Notes under the pieces: generated by a model
The model's input: only the letters and a program-made list of their open reading frames with translations
Databases searched by the model: none
What the model was told of the DNA's origin: nothing
Assembly: GCF_001514215.1 (NCBI RefSeq)
Contig: NZ_KQ948858.1
Span: 89,393 to 153,392 of the forward strand
Direction: 5' to 3'
DNA length: 64,000 nt
Source of the DNA: Streptomyces bungoensis
GTDB taxonomy: Bacteria > Actinomycetota > Actinomycetes > Streptomycetales > Streptomycetaceae
Shown: one piece after another, positions 16,816 to 25,024 of the stretch
Layout: each line of letters starts with the position of its first letter
Position numbering within the stretch: position 1 is the stretch's first letter
Made by a program: the position numbers and the translations under genes

Positions 16816-18129
16816 ATGGCGACTGACGCAGGCGACGCGATGCCCCGTTTCCCGGCCGGCTTCCTGTGGGGTGTGTCCACCTCGGCCCATCAGATCGAGG
16901 GGGCCGCCGGGGAGCGGGAGGCGTCCGTGTGGGACGTGTTCACGGCGGAGCCGGGGCGGGTGAAGGACGGGTCGACGGCCGCGGTGGCCTGCGACCACTA
17001 CCACCGGTACCGGGAGGACGTGGCCCTGCTCGCCGGGCTGGGCGTGGACGCCTACCGGTTCTCCGTGTCGTGGCCCCGGGTCAACTCCCCCGGCGGGCTG
17101 GACTTCTACGACCGGCTGGTGGACGAGCTGTGCGCGGCCGGCGTGCGGCCCGTGCCGACGCTCTTCCACTGGGACCTGCCCGCCTCGCTGGACTGGCTGC
17201 GACGGGACACGGCCGCCCGGTTCGCGGACTACGTGTCCGTGGTCGCCGGGCGGCTCGGCGACCGCGTCGGCACGTGGATCACCCTCAACGAGCCCGCCGA
17301 GCACACCCTGCTGGGCCACGCCCTCGGCGCGCACGCCCCCGGCAGGCGGCTGCTGTTCGACGCGCTGCCGGTCGCCCACCACCAGCTCCTCGCCCACGGC
17401 CTGGCGGTCCAGGCCCTGCGCGCCGCCGGGGCGGGCGACATCGGCATCGCCAACTCGCACGGCCCCACCTGGGCCGCCTCCGGGGAGCCCGCGGACCTGG
17501 AAGCGGCCGGCTTCTACGACACCCTGCTCAACCGGCTGTTCGCCGAGCCGATCCTCCTCGGGGCGTACCCGGACGGCCTCGGGGAGCTGATGCCGGGAGA
17601 CGTGGCGGCCGACCTGAAGGTCATCGCCGAGCCGGTGGACTGGTACGGCGTCAACTACTACGCGCCGACCCGGGTCGGGGCGCCCGGCGGCGCCGACGCC
17701 GAGTACGGCGGACTCGCCCTGCCCGCCGAACTGCCGTTCTCGGTGCGGGAGATCGAGGGCCGGCCGGTGACCGGTTTCGGCTGGCCGGTCGTACCGGAGG
17801 GGCTGACCGAGCTGCTCACCACCTTCCGCGACCGCTACGGCGACCGGCTGCCGCCGGTCGTCATCACCGAGAACGGCTGCAGTTACGAGGGCCTCGACGA
17901 CCAGGACCGGATCGCCTACCTGGACGCCCACATCCGGGCCCTGCACGCGGCCCTGGAGGCCGGCGTGGACGTGCGCGGCTACTTCGTCTGGTCCCTGATG
18001 GACAACTTCGAGTGGGCGGAGGGCTGTGCGCAGCGGTTCGGCCTGGTGCACGTGGACTACGAGACGCTGGAGCGCACCCCGAAGGCGTCGTACCACTGGT
18101 TCCGGGACGTGCTGCGGGCGCAGCGGTGA
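16816..18129 (+). CDS. GH1 beta-glucosidase
   Basis: A 437-residue family-1 glycoside hydrolase that cleaves beta-linked disaccharides such as cellobiose. The barrel starts FPAGFLWGVSTSAHQIEG. The acid/base Glu is in WITLNEPAEH (about residue 160) and the nucleophile Glu is in VVITENGCSYEG (about 355). The aglycone-site Trp pair is in WSLMDNFEWAEG. No signal peptide, so cytoplasmic. Of three candidate ATGs the second is chosen because an AAGG lies about 11 bases upstream; 16804 and 16840 are alternatives. No sugar transporter is adjacent. Confidence 0.93.
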   Translation: MATDAGDAMPRFPAGFLWGVSTSAHQIEGAAGEREASVWDVFTAEPGRVKDGSTAAVACDHYHRYREDVALLAGLGVDAYRFSVSWPRVNSPGGLDFYDRLVDELCAAGVRPVPTLFHWDLPASLDWLRRDTAARFADYVSVVAGRLGDRVGTWITLNEPAEHTLLGHALGAHAPGRRLLFDALPVAHHQLLAHGLAVQALRAAGAGDIGIANSHGPTWAASGEPADLEAAGFYDTLLNRLFAEPILLGAYPDGLGELMPGDVAADLKVIAEPVDWYGVNYYAPTRVGAPGGADAEYGGLALPAELPFSVREIEGRPVTGFGWPVVPEGLTELLTTFRDRYGDRLPPVVITENGCSYEGLDDQDRIAYLDAHIRALHAALEAGVDVRGYFVWSLMDNFEWAEGCAQRFGLVHVDYETLERTPKASYHWFRDVLRAQR

Positions 18130-18266
18130 CCACGGCGCGCCCCGGCCGGACCGGGCTTCGGCCACAGCACGACCAGGAGTGAGAAACACCGATTCGCCCC
18201 GTCGGGGCCACCGGGGACCGTAAGGTACCCGCCGGACCGGTCGACCCGTGAGGACACGAGACACGA

Positions 18267-18542
18267 GTGAACACAACTGGCGCTTCCCCCTGGCACGGTG
18301 ATCCCCGCGTGCAGGCGATTCCCCGCACCGTCACCGCCATCCATGACGCCTTGCCCCCCGCCCGGCGCGAGGAGTTCCACGCTGCCGTGACGCGGGCCGC
18401 TCAGGGCGACGAACGGGACGCGGTGATGACCGTGTGGTGGCTCGAGGCCATGTTCGAGGCGGTGCCCGACCGGGACCAGCGCCTCGACGACACCGTCGCC
18501 GCGGTGGGACTCGTCGCGCTCGAACCGGAGGCGGAGGACTGA
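18267..18542 (+). CDS. hypothetical protein, candidate antitoxin-like partner
   Basis: A 91-residue acidic, helical protein (IHDALPPARREEFHAAVTRAA, VMTVWWLEAMFEAVPD). Its stop overlaps the next start by one base (TGATG). Size, acidity and tight coupling to a RelE-like small protein suggest an antitoxin, but no DNA-binding motif is evident. Family not recognised. Confidence 0.65.
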   Translation: MNTTGASPWHGDPRVQAIPRTVTAIHDALPPARREEFHAAVTRAAQGDERDAVMTVWWLEAMFEAVPDRDQRLDDTVAAVGLVALEPEAED

Positions 18543-18850
18543 TGGAGCCTGCTTCGACGGGCTGGACGGCGGTGACCCAGGTGACGGCCGCCAAGGTGCT
18601 CAGCCAGATGCGGGCCGCGGGTCACGCCGATCTGCACGACAACGTCGTCCGCTTCATCAAGGCCCTGGCGCTGGAGGTCGGCGGGACCGTCGCCTCCGGT
18701 AGGCAGCCTCCGGGACTGCCCCTCGTGATTCGCGGCGTCACCTGGTACAGCCTGCCCGTCCCCGAAGAGCCCGTCTTCTTCAACTACAGCGTCTATCCGG
18801 AGGAGCGGCAGATCAGGGTCTGCGACCTGATCTGGGTGGCGACCGTGTGA
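18542..18850 (+). CDS. hypothetical protein with RelE/ParE-like C-terminal strands
   Basis: A 102-residue protein coupled to the gene before it. An N-terminal helix (VTAAKVLSQMRAAGH) is followed by an amphipathic helix and a run of beta strands ending VFFNYSVYPEERQIRVCDLIWVATV. That closing pattern is reminiscent of RelE/ParE ribonuclease or gyrase toxins, but I see no decisive catalytic residues. It ends eight bases from the convergent era stop. The toxin role is a guess from size, order and strand pattern. Confidence 0.65.
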   Translation: MEPASTGWTAVTQVTAAKVLSQMRAAGHADLHDNVVRFIKALALEVGGTVASGRQPPGLPLVIRGVTWYSLPVPEEPVFFNYSVYPEERQIRVCDLIWVATV

Positions 18851-18858
18851 ACGCCGGG

Positions 18859-19821
18859 TCAGAACCCCAGCTTGCGCAGCTGCTTCGGGTCCCGCTGCCA
18901 GTCCTTCGCCACCTTCACGTGCAGGTCGAGGAAGACGGGCGTGCCGAGCAGGGCCTCGATCTGCTTGCGGGACTTGATGCCGACCTCCTTCAGGCGCTTG
19001 CCCTTGGGGCCGATGATGATGCCCTTCTGGCTGGGGCGCTCGATGTAGACGTTGGCGTGGATGTCGAGCAGGGGGCGGTCGGCGGGGCGGTCCTCGCGCG
19101 GGAGCATCTCCTCCACGACCACCGCGATGGAGTGCGGCAGCTCGTCGCGGACGCCCTCCAGCGCGGCCTCCCGGATGAGTTCCGCGATCATGACCTGCTC
19201 GGGCTCGTCCGTCAGGTCGCCCTCGGGGTAGAGCGCGGGGCCCTCCGGCAGCAGCGGGACCAGCAGGTCCGCCAGCAGGTCCACCTGCTTGGATCCCACC
19301 GCCGACACCGGCACGATCTCCGCCCACTCGATGCCCAGCTCCTTGCCCAGCTGGTCGATGGCGATCAGCTGCTCGGCGAGGGTCTTGGAGTCGACCAGGT
19401 CGGTCTTGGTGACGATGGCGACCTTGGGGGTCTTCCTGATCCCGGCCAGCTCCTTGGCGATGAAGCGGTCGCCGGGACCGATCTTCTCGTTCGCCGGCAG
19501 GCAGAAGCCGATCACGTCGACCTCGGCCCACGTCGTGCGGACGACGTCGTTGAGCCGCTCCCCGAGCAGGGTGCGCGGCTTGTGCAGCCCGGGGGTGTCC
19601 ACCAGGATCAGCTGGGCGTCCGGCCGGTGCACGATGCCCCGGACCGTGTGCCGGGTGGTCTGCGGCTGGTTCGCGGTGATCGCGACCTTCTGCCCCACCA
19701 GAGCGTTCGTGAGGGTGGACTTGCCCGCGTTGGGGCGGCCCACGAAGCAGGCGAAGCCGGCGCGGTGGGCGGCCTCGGCCGACCGCTCGGATGACTGGGT
19801 ACGAACGCTCATGGCGCCCAT
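18859..19821 (-). CDS. era: GTPase Era
   Basis: A 320-residue essential GTPase for 16S rRNA 3'-end processing and 30S assembly. G1 is GRPNAGKST, G2 is the Thr in QTTRH, G3 is DTPG, G4 is TKTD and G5 is VSAVG. The C-terminal KH domain holds ERPSQKGIIIGPKGKRLKEVG. The start could also be the ATG nine bases downstream (MSVRTQ). The gene belongs with phoH, ybeY, corC and cda further right, but here the amt-glnB pair on the other strand lies between cda and era, so era must have its own promoter. Confidence 0.97.
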   Translation of the reverse strand: MGAMSVRTQSSERSAEAAHRAGFACFVGRPNAGKSTLTNALVGQKVAITANQPQTTRHTVRGIVHRPDAQLILVDTPGLHKPRTLLGERLNDVVRTTWAEVDVIGFCLPANEKIGPGDRFIAKELAGIRKTPKVAIVTKTDLVDSKTLAEQLIAIDQLGKELGIEWAEIVPVSAVGSKQVDLLADLLVPLLPEGPALYPEGDLTDEPEQVMIAELIREAALEGVRDELPHSIAVVVEEMLPREDRPADRPLLDIHANVYIERPSQKGIIIGPKGKRLKEVGIKSRKQIEALLGTPVFLDLHVKVAKDWQRDPKQLRKLGF

Positions 19822-19878
19822 TGTCCCTGATCCACGAGGCCCCGCCGTACCGTGAGGTTTCGGTAACCCTCAGGCAAT

Positions 19879-19916
19879 GAAACGTCACGGAAACACACCC
19901 GTACGCAACCGGAAAC
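19879..19916 (+). promoter_or_regulatory. GlnR-like box upstream of amt
   Basis: Four half-sites spaced exactly 11 bases apart: GAAAC (19879), GAAAC (19890), GTACG (19901) and GAAAC (19912). The actinobacterial GlnR consensus is gTnAC-n6-GaAAC repeated twice. Three of four half-sites fit GAAAC and the third partly fits GTnAC. It lies 48 bases before the amt start, so GlnR would activate the operon under nitrogen limitation. Confidence 0.65.
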
Positions 19917-19963
19917 GCGCACCGGTGACCCTCTGACGAGCCACCACACCGTTGGAGACGCCC

Positions 19964-21277
19964 GTGACCCTCGCCGCCGCGCACGTGAACACCGGCGACA
20001 CCGCCTGGCTGCTCGCCGCCACCGCCCTCGTCCTGCTGATGACCCCGGGTCTGGCCCTGTTCTACGGCGGCATGGTCCGCACGAAGAGCGTCCTCAACAT
20101 GCTGATGATGAGCTTCGTGTCGATCGCCCTGGTCACGGTGGTCTGGCTGGCGGTGGGGTACGCGCTCGCCTTCGACGGCGACGCCTTCGCGGGCCTCGTC
20201 GGCGGCCTCGGTCACGCGGGCATGAGCGGCCTCGGCCCGGGGAGCGTGCACGGCACGGTCCCGACGCTCCTCTTCGCCACCTTCCAGCTGACGTTCGCCG
20301 TCATCACGGCCGCCCTGGTCAGCGGCGCGGTCGCCGACCGCACGAAGTTCTCCGCCTGGCTGGTGTTCGTCCCGGTGTGGACCCTGCTGGTATACGTTCC
20401 GGTCGCTCACTGGGTGTGGGGCCCGGGCGGCTGGATCGGAAACGCGCTCGGCGCGCTGGACTTCGCCGGCGGTCTGCCGGTGGAGATCACCTCCGGCGCC
20501 TCCGGTCTCGCCCTGTGCCTGGTCCTCGGCCCCCGGCTGGGCTTCAAGAAGGACGCCATGCGCCCGCACAACCTGCCCATGGTGATCCTCGGCGCCGGTC
20601 TGCTCTGGTTCGGCTGGTTCGGCTTCAACGCGGGCAGCGCGCTCGGCGCCGACGGCCTCGCCGCCGCCGCGTTCCTCAACACCATGGCCGCCGGCTGCAC
20701 CGGCCTGCTCGGCTGGCTCTTCGTCGAGCAGAAGCGCGACGGCCACCCGACCACCCTGGGCGCCGCCTCCGGCGCGGTGGCCGGCCTGGTCGCGATCACC
20801 CCGTCCTGCGGCACGGTGTCGCTGCTCGGCTCCCTGGTCGTGGGCCTGGCCGCCGGTGTCGTCTGCTCCTACGCGGTGGGCTGGAAGTTCAAGCTGAACT
20901 ACGACGACTCGCTGGACGTCGTCGGCGTCCACCTGGTCGGCGGCGTCATCGGCACCCTGCTGATCGGCCTGTTCGCCGAGAAGGCGATGACCGGCGGCAC
21001 GGAGGGCCTGTTCTACGGCGGCGGGCTCGTCCCGCTCGGCAAGCAGCTGCTGGCCGTGGTGGCCGTCGCCGTGTACGCCTTCGCGGTGACCTACGGCCTC
21101 GGCAAGCTGCTCGACAGGACCATGGGTCTGCGCGCGAGCGAGGAGCAGGAGTACACCGGGCTGGACCTTACGGTGCACGCCGAGACGGCCTACGATCACG
21201 GGGTCCTGGGACACGGTGCCCCGACCGGCGCGTCCCCCGTCGCCACCTCCGCGCAGAAGGTCAACACGCAGGCATGA
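19964..21277 (+). CDS. amt: ammonium transporter (Amt/MEP/Rh family)
   Basis: A 437-residue ammonium channel with about eleven membrane helices. Family hallmarks are MTPGLALFYGGMVRTKSVLNMLMM near the N terminus, AHWVWGPGGWIGNALGALDFAGG in the middle, LGAGLLWFGWFGFNAGSAL, and DVVGVHLVGGVIGTLLIG, which carries one conserved pore histidine. The GTG start (VTLAAAHVN) is chosen for the GGAGA seven bases upstream. It ends in an ATGA overlap with the PII gene; PII binding blocks the channel when nitrogen is plentiful. Confidence 0.96.
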   Translation: MTLAAAHVNTGDTAWLLAATALVLLMTPGLALFYGGMVRTKSVLNMLMMSFVSIALVTVVWLAVGYALAFDGDAFAGLVGGLGHAGMSGLGPGSVHGTVPTLLFATFQLTFAVITAALVSGAVADRTKFSAWLVFVPVWTLLVYVPVAHWVWGPGGWIGNALGALDFAGGLPVEITSGASGLALCLVLGPRLGFKKDAMRPHNLPMVILGAGLLWFGWFGFNAGSALGADGLAAAAFLNTMAAGCTGLLGWLFVEQKRDGHPTTLGAASGAVAGLVAITPSCGTVSLLGSLVVGLAAGVVCSYAVGWKFKLNYDDSLDVVGVHLVGGVIGTLLIGLFAEKAMTGGTEGLFYGGGLVPLGKQLLAVVAVAVYAFAVTYGLGKLLDRTMGLRASEEQEYTGLDLTVHAETAYDHGVLGHGAPTGASPVATSAQKVNTQA

Positions 21278-21612
21278 AGCTCATCACCGCGATCGTCAAG
21301 CCGTTCCGCCTCGACCAGGTCAAGACGGCCCTGCAGGAGCTCGGCGTGCACGGCATGACCGTGACCGAGGCCAGCGGCTACGGCCGCCAGCGCGGGCACA
21401 CCGAGGTGTACCGGGGGGCCGAGTACCGGGTCGACCTGGTGCCCAAGGTCCGGATCGAGGTCGTGGTCGAGGACGCGGTCGCCGAGGATGTGATCGACGC
21501 GATCGTGAAGGCCGCGCAGACGGGGAAGATCGGGGACGGCAAGGTGTGGGCGCTGCCCGTGGAGACCGTCGTGCGGGTGCGCACCGGCGAGCGCGGCCCC
21601 GACGCGCTCTGA
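21274..21612 (+). CDS. glnB: nitrogen regulatory protein PII
   Basis: A 112-residue PII trimer subunit. The T-loop is RGHTEVYRGAEYRVDLVPK with the modifiable Tyr in YRGAEY; the B-loop is TGKIGDGKVW. Streptomyces PII is adenylylated rather than uridylylated by GlnD. Its start overlaps the amt stop (ATGA). The usual streptomycete order is amtB-glnK-glnD, but no glnD follows here, so this may be a second amt-PII set. It could equally be called glnK. Confidence 0.95.
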   Translation: MKLITAIVKPFRLDQVKTALQELGVHGMTVTEASGYGRQRGHTEVYRGAEYRVDLVPKVRIEVVVEDAVAEDVIDAIVKAAQTGKIGDGKVWALPVETVVRVRTGERGPDAL

Positions 21613-21661
21613 CCGGCACCGCCCCGTCACCACCCGGGCCCGAGGCCTGGCCGCTGGTGCG

Positions 21662-22015
21662 TCAGCCCGCGGAGACGGTGTCCCGCACCGCGCCGTCGGC
21701 ACCGGCGAGCAGCACGGGCGTCCCCGCGCCGCCGAGGTCGGCGACCGCGGCCAGGTCCTCGGCCGGCAGGGCGTCCGCCCCCGTCACCACCGCCGCGGCC
21801 TCCAGCGACGTCGCTCCCGACGCCACCGCCATGGCCACGGCCGTCCGCAGCGCGCTCAGCCTCAGAGACGCCAGCTCCACCGTCCCGGCGGCGTACGTCC
21901 GCCCGGTCTCGTCCCGTACGGCGGCGCCCTCCGGGACTCCGTTGCGGGCCCGCACGGAGCGGGCCAGGGTGACGATCTTGCGGTCCTCGGGGTCCAGCGC
22001 GTTGCTCTCGGTCAT
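21662..22015 (-). CDS. cytidine-deaminase-like protein lacking zinc ligands
   Basis: A 117-residue protein in the position where streptomycetes carry a 'cytidine deaminase' gene near era. The fold pattern resembles the family (IVTLARSVRARNGVPEGAAVRDETGRTYAAGTVELASLRLSALRTAVAMAVASGA). The zinc motifs are missing: no H/CAE where LSALRTAV lies and no PCxxC later. A conventional zinc hydrolase activity is therefore unlikely. It may be a structural or regulatory relative. Confidence 0.75.
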   Translation of the reverse strand: MTESNALDPEDRKIVTLARSVRARNGVPEGAAVRDETGRTYAAGTVELASLRLSALRTAVAMAVASGATSLEAAAVVTGADALPAEDLAAVADLGGAGTPVLLAGADGAVRDTVSAG

Positions 22016-22135
22016 GCCCAGAGCATACGAAGCGCCCGCCCGCTCACCCCGCCACGGGGTACATCGCCCCGCGGCACCCCACCGGCGAGGCGAGCCACTC
22101 CGGCTCGGCCGCGGTGTTCGCCCCGTCCCTGCGCC

Positions 22136-22285
22136 ACGACCGTGCGAGAAGTCGGCGATGACGCGTTGCTCCTCGTCGTCCCAGCCCCGGACCGCCCCGA
22201 CGTGCTCCCGCGTGGCGGACCGGCGGAGCCGGAAACGGAACGCGCCGTCGGCCGGGGTGGCCGGGCGCAGGGCGACGGCGCTCAT
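22136..22285 (-). pseudogene. remnant of a GNAT acetyltransferase (N-terminal part)
   Basis: The first about 50 codons from an ATG at 22285 read like the start of a GNAT domain (LRPATPADGAFRFRLRRSATREHVGAVRGWDDEEQR). The frame then loses all family resemblance and runs into the deaminase-like gene as Arg/Gly-rich sequence. The acetyl-CoA-binding loop is absent. This looks like a decayed gene left by truncation or frameshift. Confidence 0.45.
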
Positions 22286-22292
22286 GCGCGGA

Positions 22293-23357
22293 TCACACGA
22301 GGGTCTGGACGATCTCGCTCCGCCCTGCCGTCTGCACCACGCGGGCGCGTGCGCCGTTGACCAGGGGGAGGTAGGGGGCGACGTGCCCGCACTCGACGTC
22401 GGCGACGACGGGCACGCCCAGGGGGGCGAGCGCGTCGAGGACGGCCTCGTGCTGGGTGAGGGTGGGGGCGTCGGGGGCCTTGGTGCGGCCCACGAGGACG
22501 GCGGCGGCGCGGTCGAAGAAGCCGGCCAGGCGCATGCCGTGCAGGTTGCGGCAGATGGTGAAGGCGTTGTCCTCGGCGGCCTCCACGTAGACGAGCAGCG
22601 GGTCGCCGGCGGCGAAGGACGCGGTGTCCAGGTACCGGGTGCCGGCGAGGTTGACCAGGGTCTCGACGCAGCCGCCGATCAGCCGGCCCTCCACGTCCAC
22701 GTCACCGCTGCCGTCGAGGCGGGTCCAGGTGCCGGCCCTGTCCAGGATCAGCTCCCGGACGCCGGGGTGGGCCGCGTAGTCGTCCCAGCCGGTGGCGCGG
22801 TGCCGGCCCGGCGGAGTCTGCGCGAGCGGCTCGCCCTGCGCCGACTCTGCGATGTCCAGCCAGGACAGCAGGCCCTCCGGCGTCCGGTACGGCGTGTCCA
22901 TCAGGTTGTTGCCGTGCACGGTCGCGACGCCGGTGAGCAGGGTGAGCGGGGTGATGATCGTGGCCATGTCCGAGTAGCCGACGACCCAGGTCGGCTCGGC
23001 CAGCCCGATCTTGTCGAAGTCGAGCAGCGGCAGCAGGTCGACGGCGGTCTCGCCGCCCCAGGGCGGAACCACCGCCCGGACGGACGGGTCGGTCAGCAGG
23101 TCCGTCAGCTCGGCCGCCCGCTCGGCGGCGGGTGCGCTGAGGTGCGTCGAGCCGTCCATGCAGCGGCCGACGGCGACTTCGTACCCGCGTGCCTCGAGGT
23201 CCCGGACCGCGACGCCGAGCCGCGCCCGGTGCTTCTCCGCGACCCCGCTGGAAGGAGAGGTCACACCGACACGGTCACCGGGGCGCAGCGGGCGCGGGTA
23301 TCGAACGTCCATGCCGGATTCTGACACGGGGTCACGCATCTGCGGCAGCGGTTTCAC
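22293..23357 (-). CDS. LD-carboxypeptidase / MccF-like S66 peptidase
   Basis: A 354-residue serine peptidase of family S66, which trims L,D-bonds of cytosolic muropeptides or detoxifies peptide-nucleotide toxins such as microcin C. The nucleophile Ser is in VVGYSDMATI; the Glu is probably in YVEAAEDN and the His in VECGHVAPYLP. The GTG start at 23357 overlaps the MmcQ stop (GTGA), but the family usually begins nearer LRPGDRVGVTSPSSG, so the ATG at 23312 (MDVRYPRP) is a real alternative. No signal peptide. Confidence 0.85.
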   Translation of the reverse strand: MKPLPQMRDPVSESGMDVRYPRPLRPGDRVGVTSPSSGVAEKHRARLGVAVRDLEARGYEVAVGRCMDGSTHLSAPAAERAAELTDLLTDPSVRAVVPPWGGETAVDLLPLLDFDKIGLAEPTWVVGYSDMATIITPLTLLTGVATVHGNNLMDTPYRTPEGLLSWLDIAESAQGEPLAQTPPGRHRATGWDDYAAHPGVRELILDRAGTWTRLDGSGDVDVEGRLIGGCVETLVNLAGTRYLDTASFAAGDPLLVYVEAAEDNAFTICRNLHGMRLAGFFDRAAAVLVGRTKAPDAPTLTQHEAVLDALAPLGVPVVADVECGHVAPYLPLVNGARARVVQTAGRSEIVQTLV

Positions 23358-23713
23358 GGCCGGTCCAGCCGCAGCCGCTCCGCCCTCGGCAGGCCCGCGA
23401 CGACGAGGTCGTAGGAATCCTCGATCAGCTCCCTGACCAGGCGGTCCGGCAGGTCACCGTCCACGGTCACGGTGTTCCAGTGGCGCTTGTTCATGTGGTA
23501 GCCGGGGACGATCAGTCCCTCGTGCTCGCCGCGCAGCCGGACCGCGTCCTCCGGGTCGCACTTGAGGTTGACCGTCAGGGGCCGCGCGCCCAGACCCGTC
23601 AGGGCGAACATCTTGCCGAGCACCTTGAAGACCGAGGTCTCCGGGTTGAACGGGAAGTCCTCCACCGCGGCGTTGAACGACAGGCAGAAGGCGCGCAGCT
23701 CCTGCGGGGTCAC
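23354..23713 (-). CDS. MmcQ/YjbR family DNA-binding-fold protein
   Basis: A 119-residue YjbR/MmcQ protein. Typical features are the N-terminal helix (TPQELRAFCLSFNAAVEDFPF), the strand pair SVFKVLGKMFALT and LTVNLKCDPEDAVRLR, and YHMNKRHWNTVTVDGDL. The fold is called double-wing DNA binding, but a cellular role is not settled. It overlaps its neighbours on both sides (ATGA with corC, GTGA with the S66 gene). Confidence 0.9.
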   Translation of the reverse strand: MTPQELRAFCLSFNAAVEDFPFNPETSVFKVLGKMFALTGLGARPLTVNLKCDPEDAVRLRGEHEGLIVPGYHMNKRHWNTVTVDGDLPDRLVRELIEDSYDLVVAGLPRAERLRLDRP

Positions 23714-25008
23714 GTGGGCGTCTCCTCCTCGGCGGGCTTGCCGGACGGCTCCACCAGCACCGTGACGATCTTGTTCCGGCGGCCGGCGGCCGCCTCCGCC
23801 GTCAGCTTCAGCCTGCGCTCGTCGGGCAGCTCGACCTCGGCGGAGGCCCCGGCGATGGGCACGCGGCCGAGCGCCTTGGCGAGCAGGCCGCCGACGGTCT
23901 CCACGTCCTCGTCGTCGTACTCCTCGAGCCCGTACAGCTCGCCGAGGTCGGTGATGTCCAGGCGGGCCGTGACCCGGAAGCGGTCGTCGCCGAGGTCCTC
24001 GACCGGCGGGAGTTCGCGGTCGTACTCGTCGGTGATCTCGCCGACGATCTCCTCGAGGATGTCCTCGATGGTGACGATGCCCGCGGTGCCGCCGTACTCG
24101 TCGATGACGACGGCGACGTGGTTGCGTTCCTTCTGCATCTCGCGCAGCAGGTCGCCGGCGTTCTTGGTGTCGGGGACGAAAACGGCCGGCCGCATGGCCG
24201 TGGAGACCAGGTCGCTCTCGGCGTCCCGGCTGATGTGCGTCTTGCGGACCAGGTCCTTCAGGTACACGATCCCGACGATGTCGTCCTCGCTCTCGCCGGT
24301 GACCGGGATCCGGGAGAACCCGGAGCGCAGCGCGAGGGTGAGGGCCTGCCGGATGGTCTTGTAGCGCTCGATCACGACGAGGTCGGTGCGGGGCACCATG
24401 ACCTCGCGCACGAGCGTGTCGCCCAGCTCGAAGACCGAGTGCACCATGCGGCGCTCCTCGTCCTCGATGAGGGACTCCTGCTCGGCGAGGTCCACCAGCG
24501 CGCGCAGCTCGGCCTCGGAGGCGAACGGCCCGCGCCGGAAGCCCTTGCCGGGGGTGAGCGCGTTGCCGATGAGGATGAGCAGGGACGGGATCGGGCCCAT
24601 GACGCGGGCGAGCGGCAGCAGCACGTACGCCGCCGCGGTCGCCGTGTTCAGCGGGTGCTGGCGGCCGATGGTGCGCGGTGAGACGCCGACGGCGACGTAG
24701 GACACCAGGACCATCACGCCGATGGCGACCAGCAGGGCCTGCCAGGTGGCGGGGAACTCCTGCAGGCAGGCGTACGTCACCAGGGCCGCGGCCGCCATCT
24801 CGCAGGCGACGCGGACCAGCAGGGCGACGTTCAGGTAGCGGGTGGGGTCGGCGGCGACCTGGGCGAGCCTGGCGCTGCCGCGCCGGCCGGACTTGACGGC
24901 CTCCTCGGCCCGGAAGCTGGAGACGCGGGCGAGGCCCGCCTCCGCGCAGGCGGCGAGCCAGGCCACGACGACCAGCGCGATCGCGCCGACCACGATCTGC
25001 GGACTCAT
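23710..25008 (-). CDS. hemolysin-family CNNM/CorC membrane protein
   Basis: A 432-residue protein with a DUF21 (CNNM) membrane domain (about residues 1-180, four helices), two CBS domains (about 200-330) and a C-terminal CorC_HlyC domain (about 345-425). Visible motifs include MVPRTDLVVIE at the start of the CBS region and VAVVIDEYGGTAGIVTIEDILEEIVGEI in the second CBS domain. The family acts in magnesium or cobalt efflux; the 'hemolysin' name is historical. It is followed by mmcQ with a four-base overlap. Confidence 0.93.
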   Translation of the reverse strand: MSPQIVVGAIALVVVAWLAACAEAGLARVSSFRAEEAVKSGRRGSARLAQVAADPTRYLNVALLVRVACEMAAAALVTYACLQEFPATWQALLVAIGVMVLVSYVAVGVSPRTIGRQHPLNTATAAAYVLLPLARVMGPIPSLLILIGNALTPGKGFRRGPFASEAELRALVDLAEQESLIEDEERRMVHSVFELGDTLVREVMVPRTDLVVIERYKTIRQALTLALRSGFSRIPVTGESEDDIVGIVYLKDLVRKTHISRDAESDLVSTAMRPAVFVPDTKNAGDLLREMQKERNHVAVVIDEYGGTAGIVTIEDILEEIVGEITDEYDRELPPVEDLGDDRFRVTARLDITDLGELYGLEEYDDEDVETVGGLLAKALGRVPIAGASAEVELPDERRLKLTAEAAAGRRNKIVTVLVEPSGKPAEEETPT

Positions 25009-25024
25009 GTGTCGACCGGCCCGC

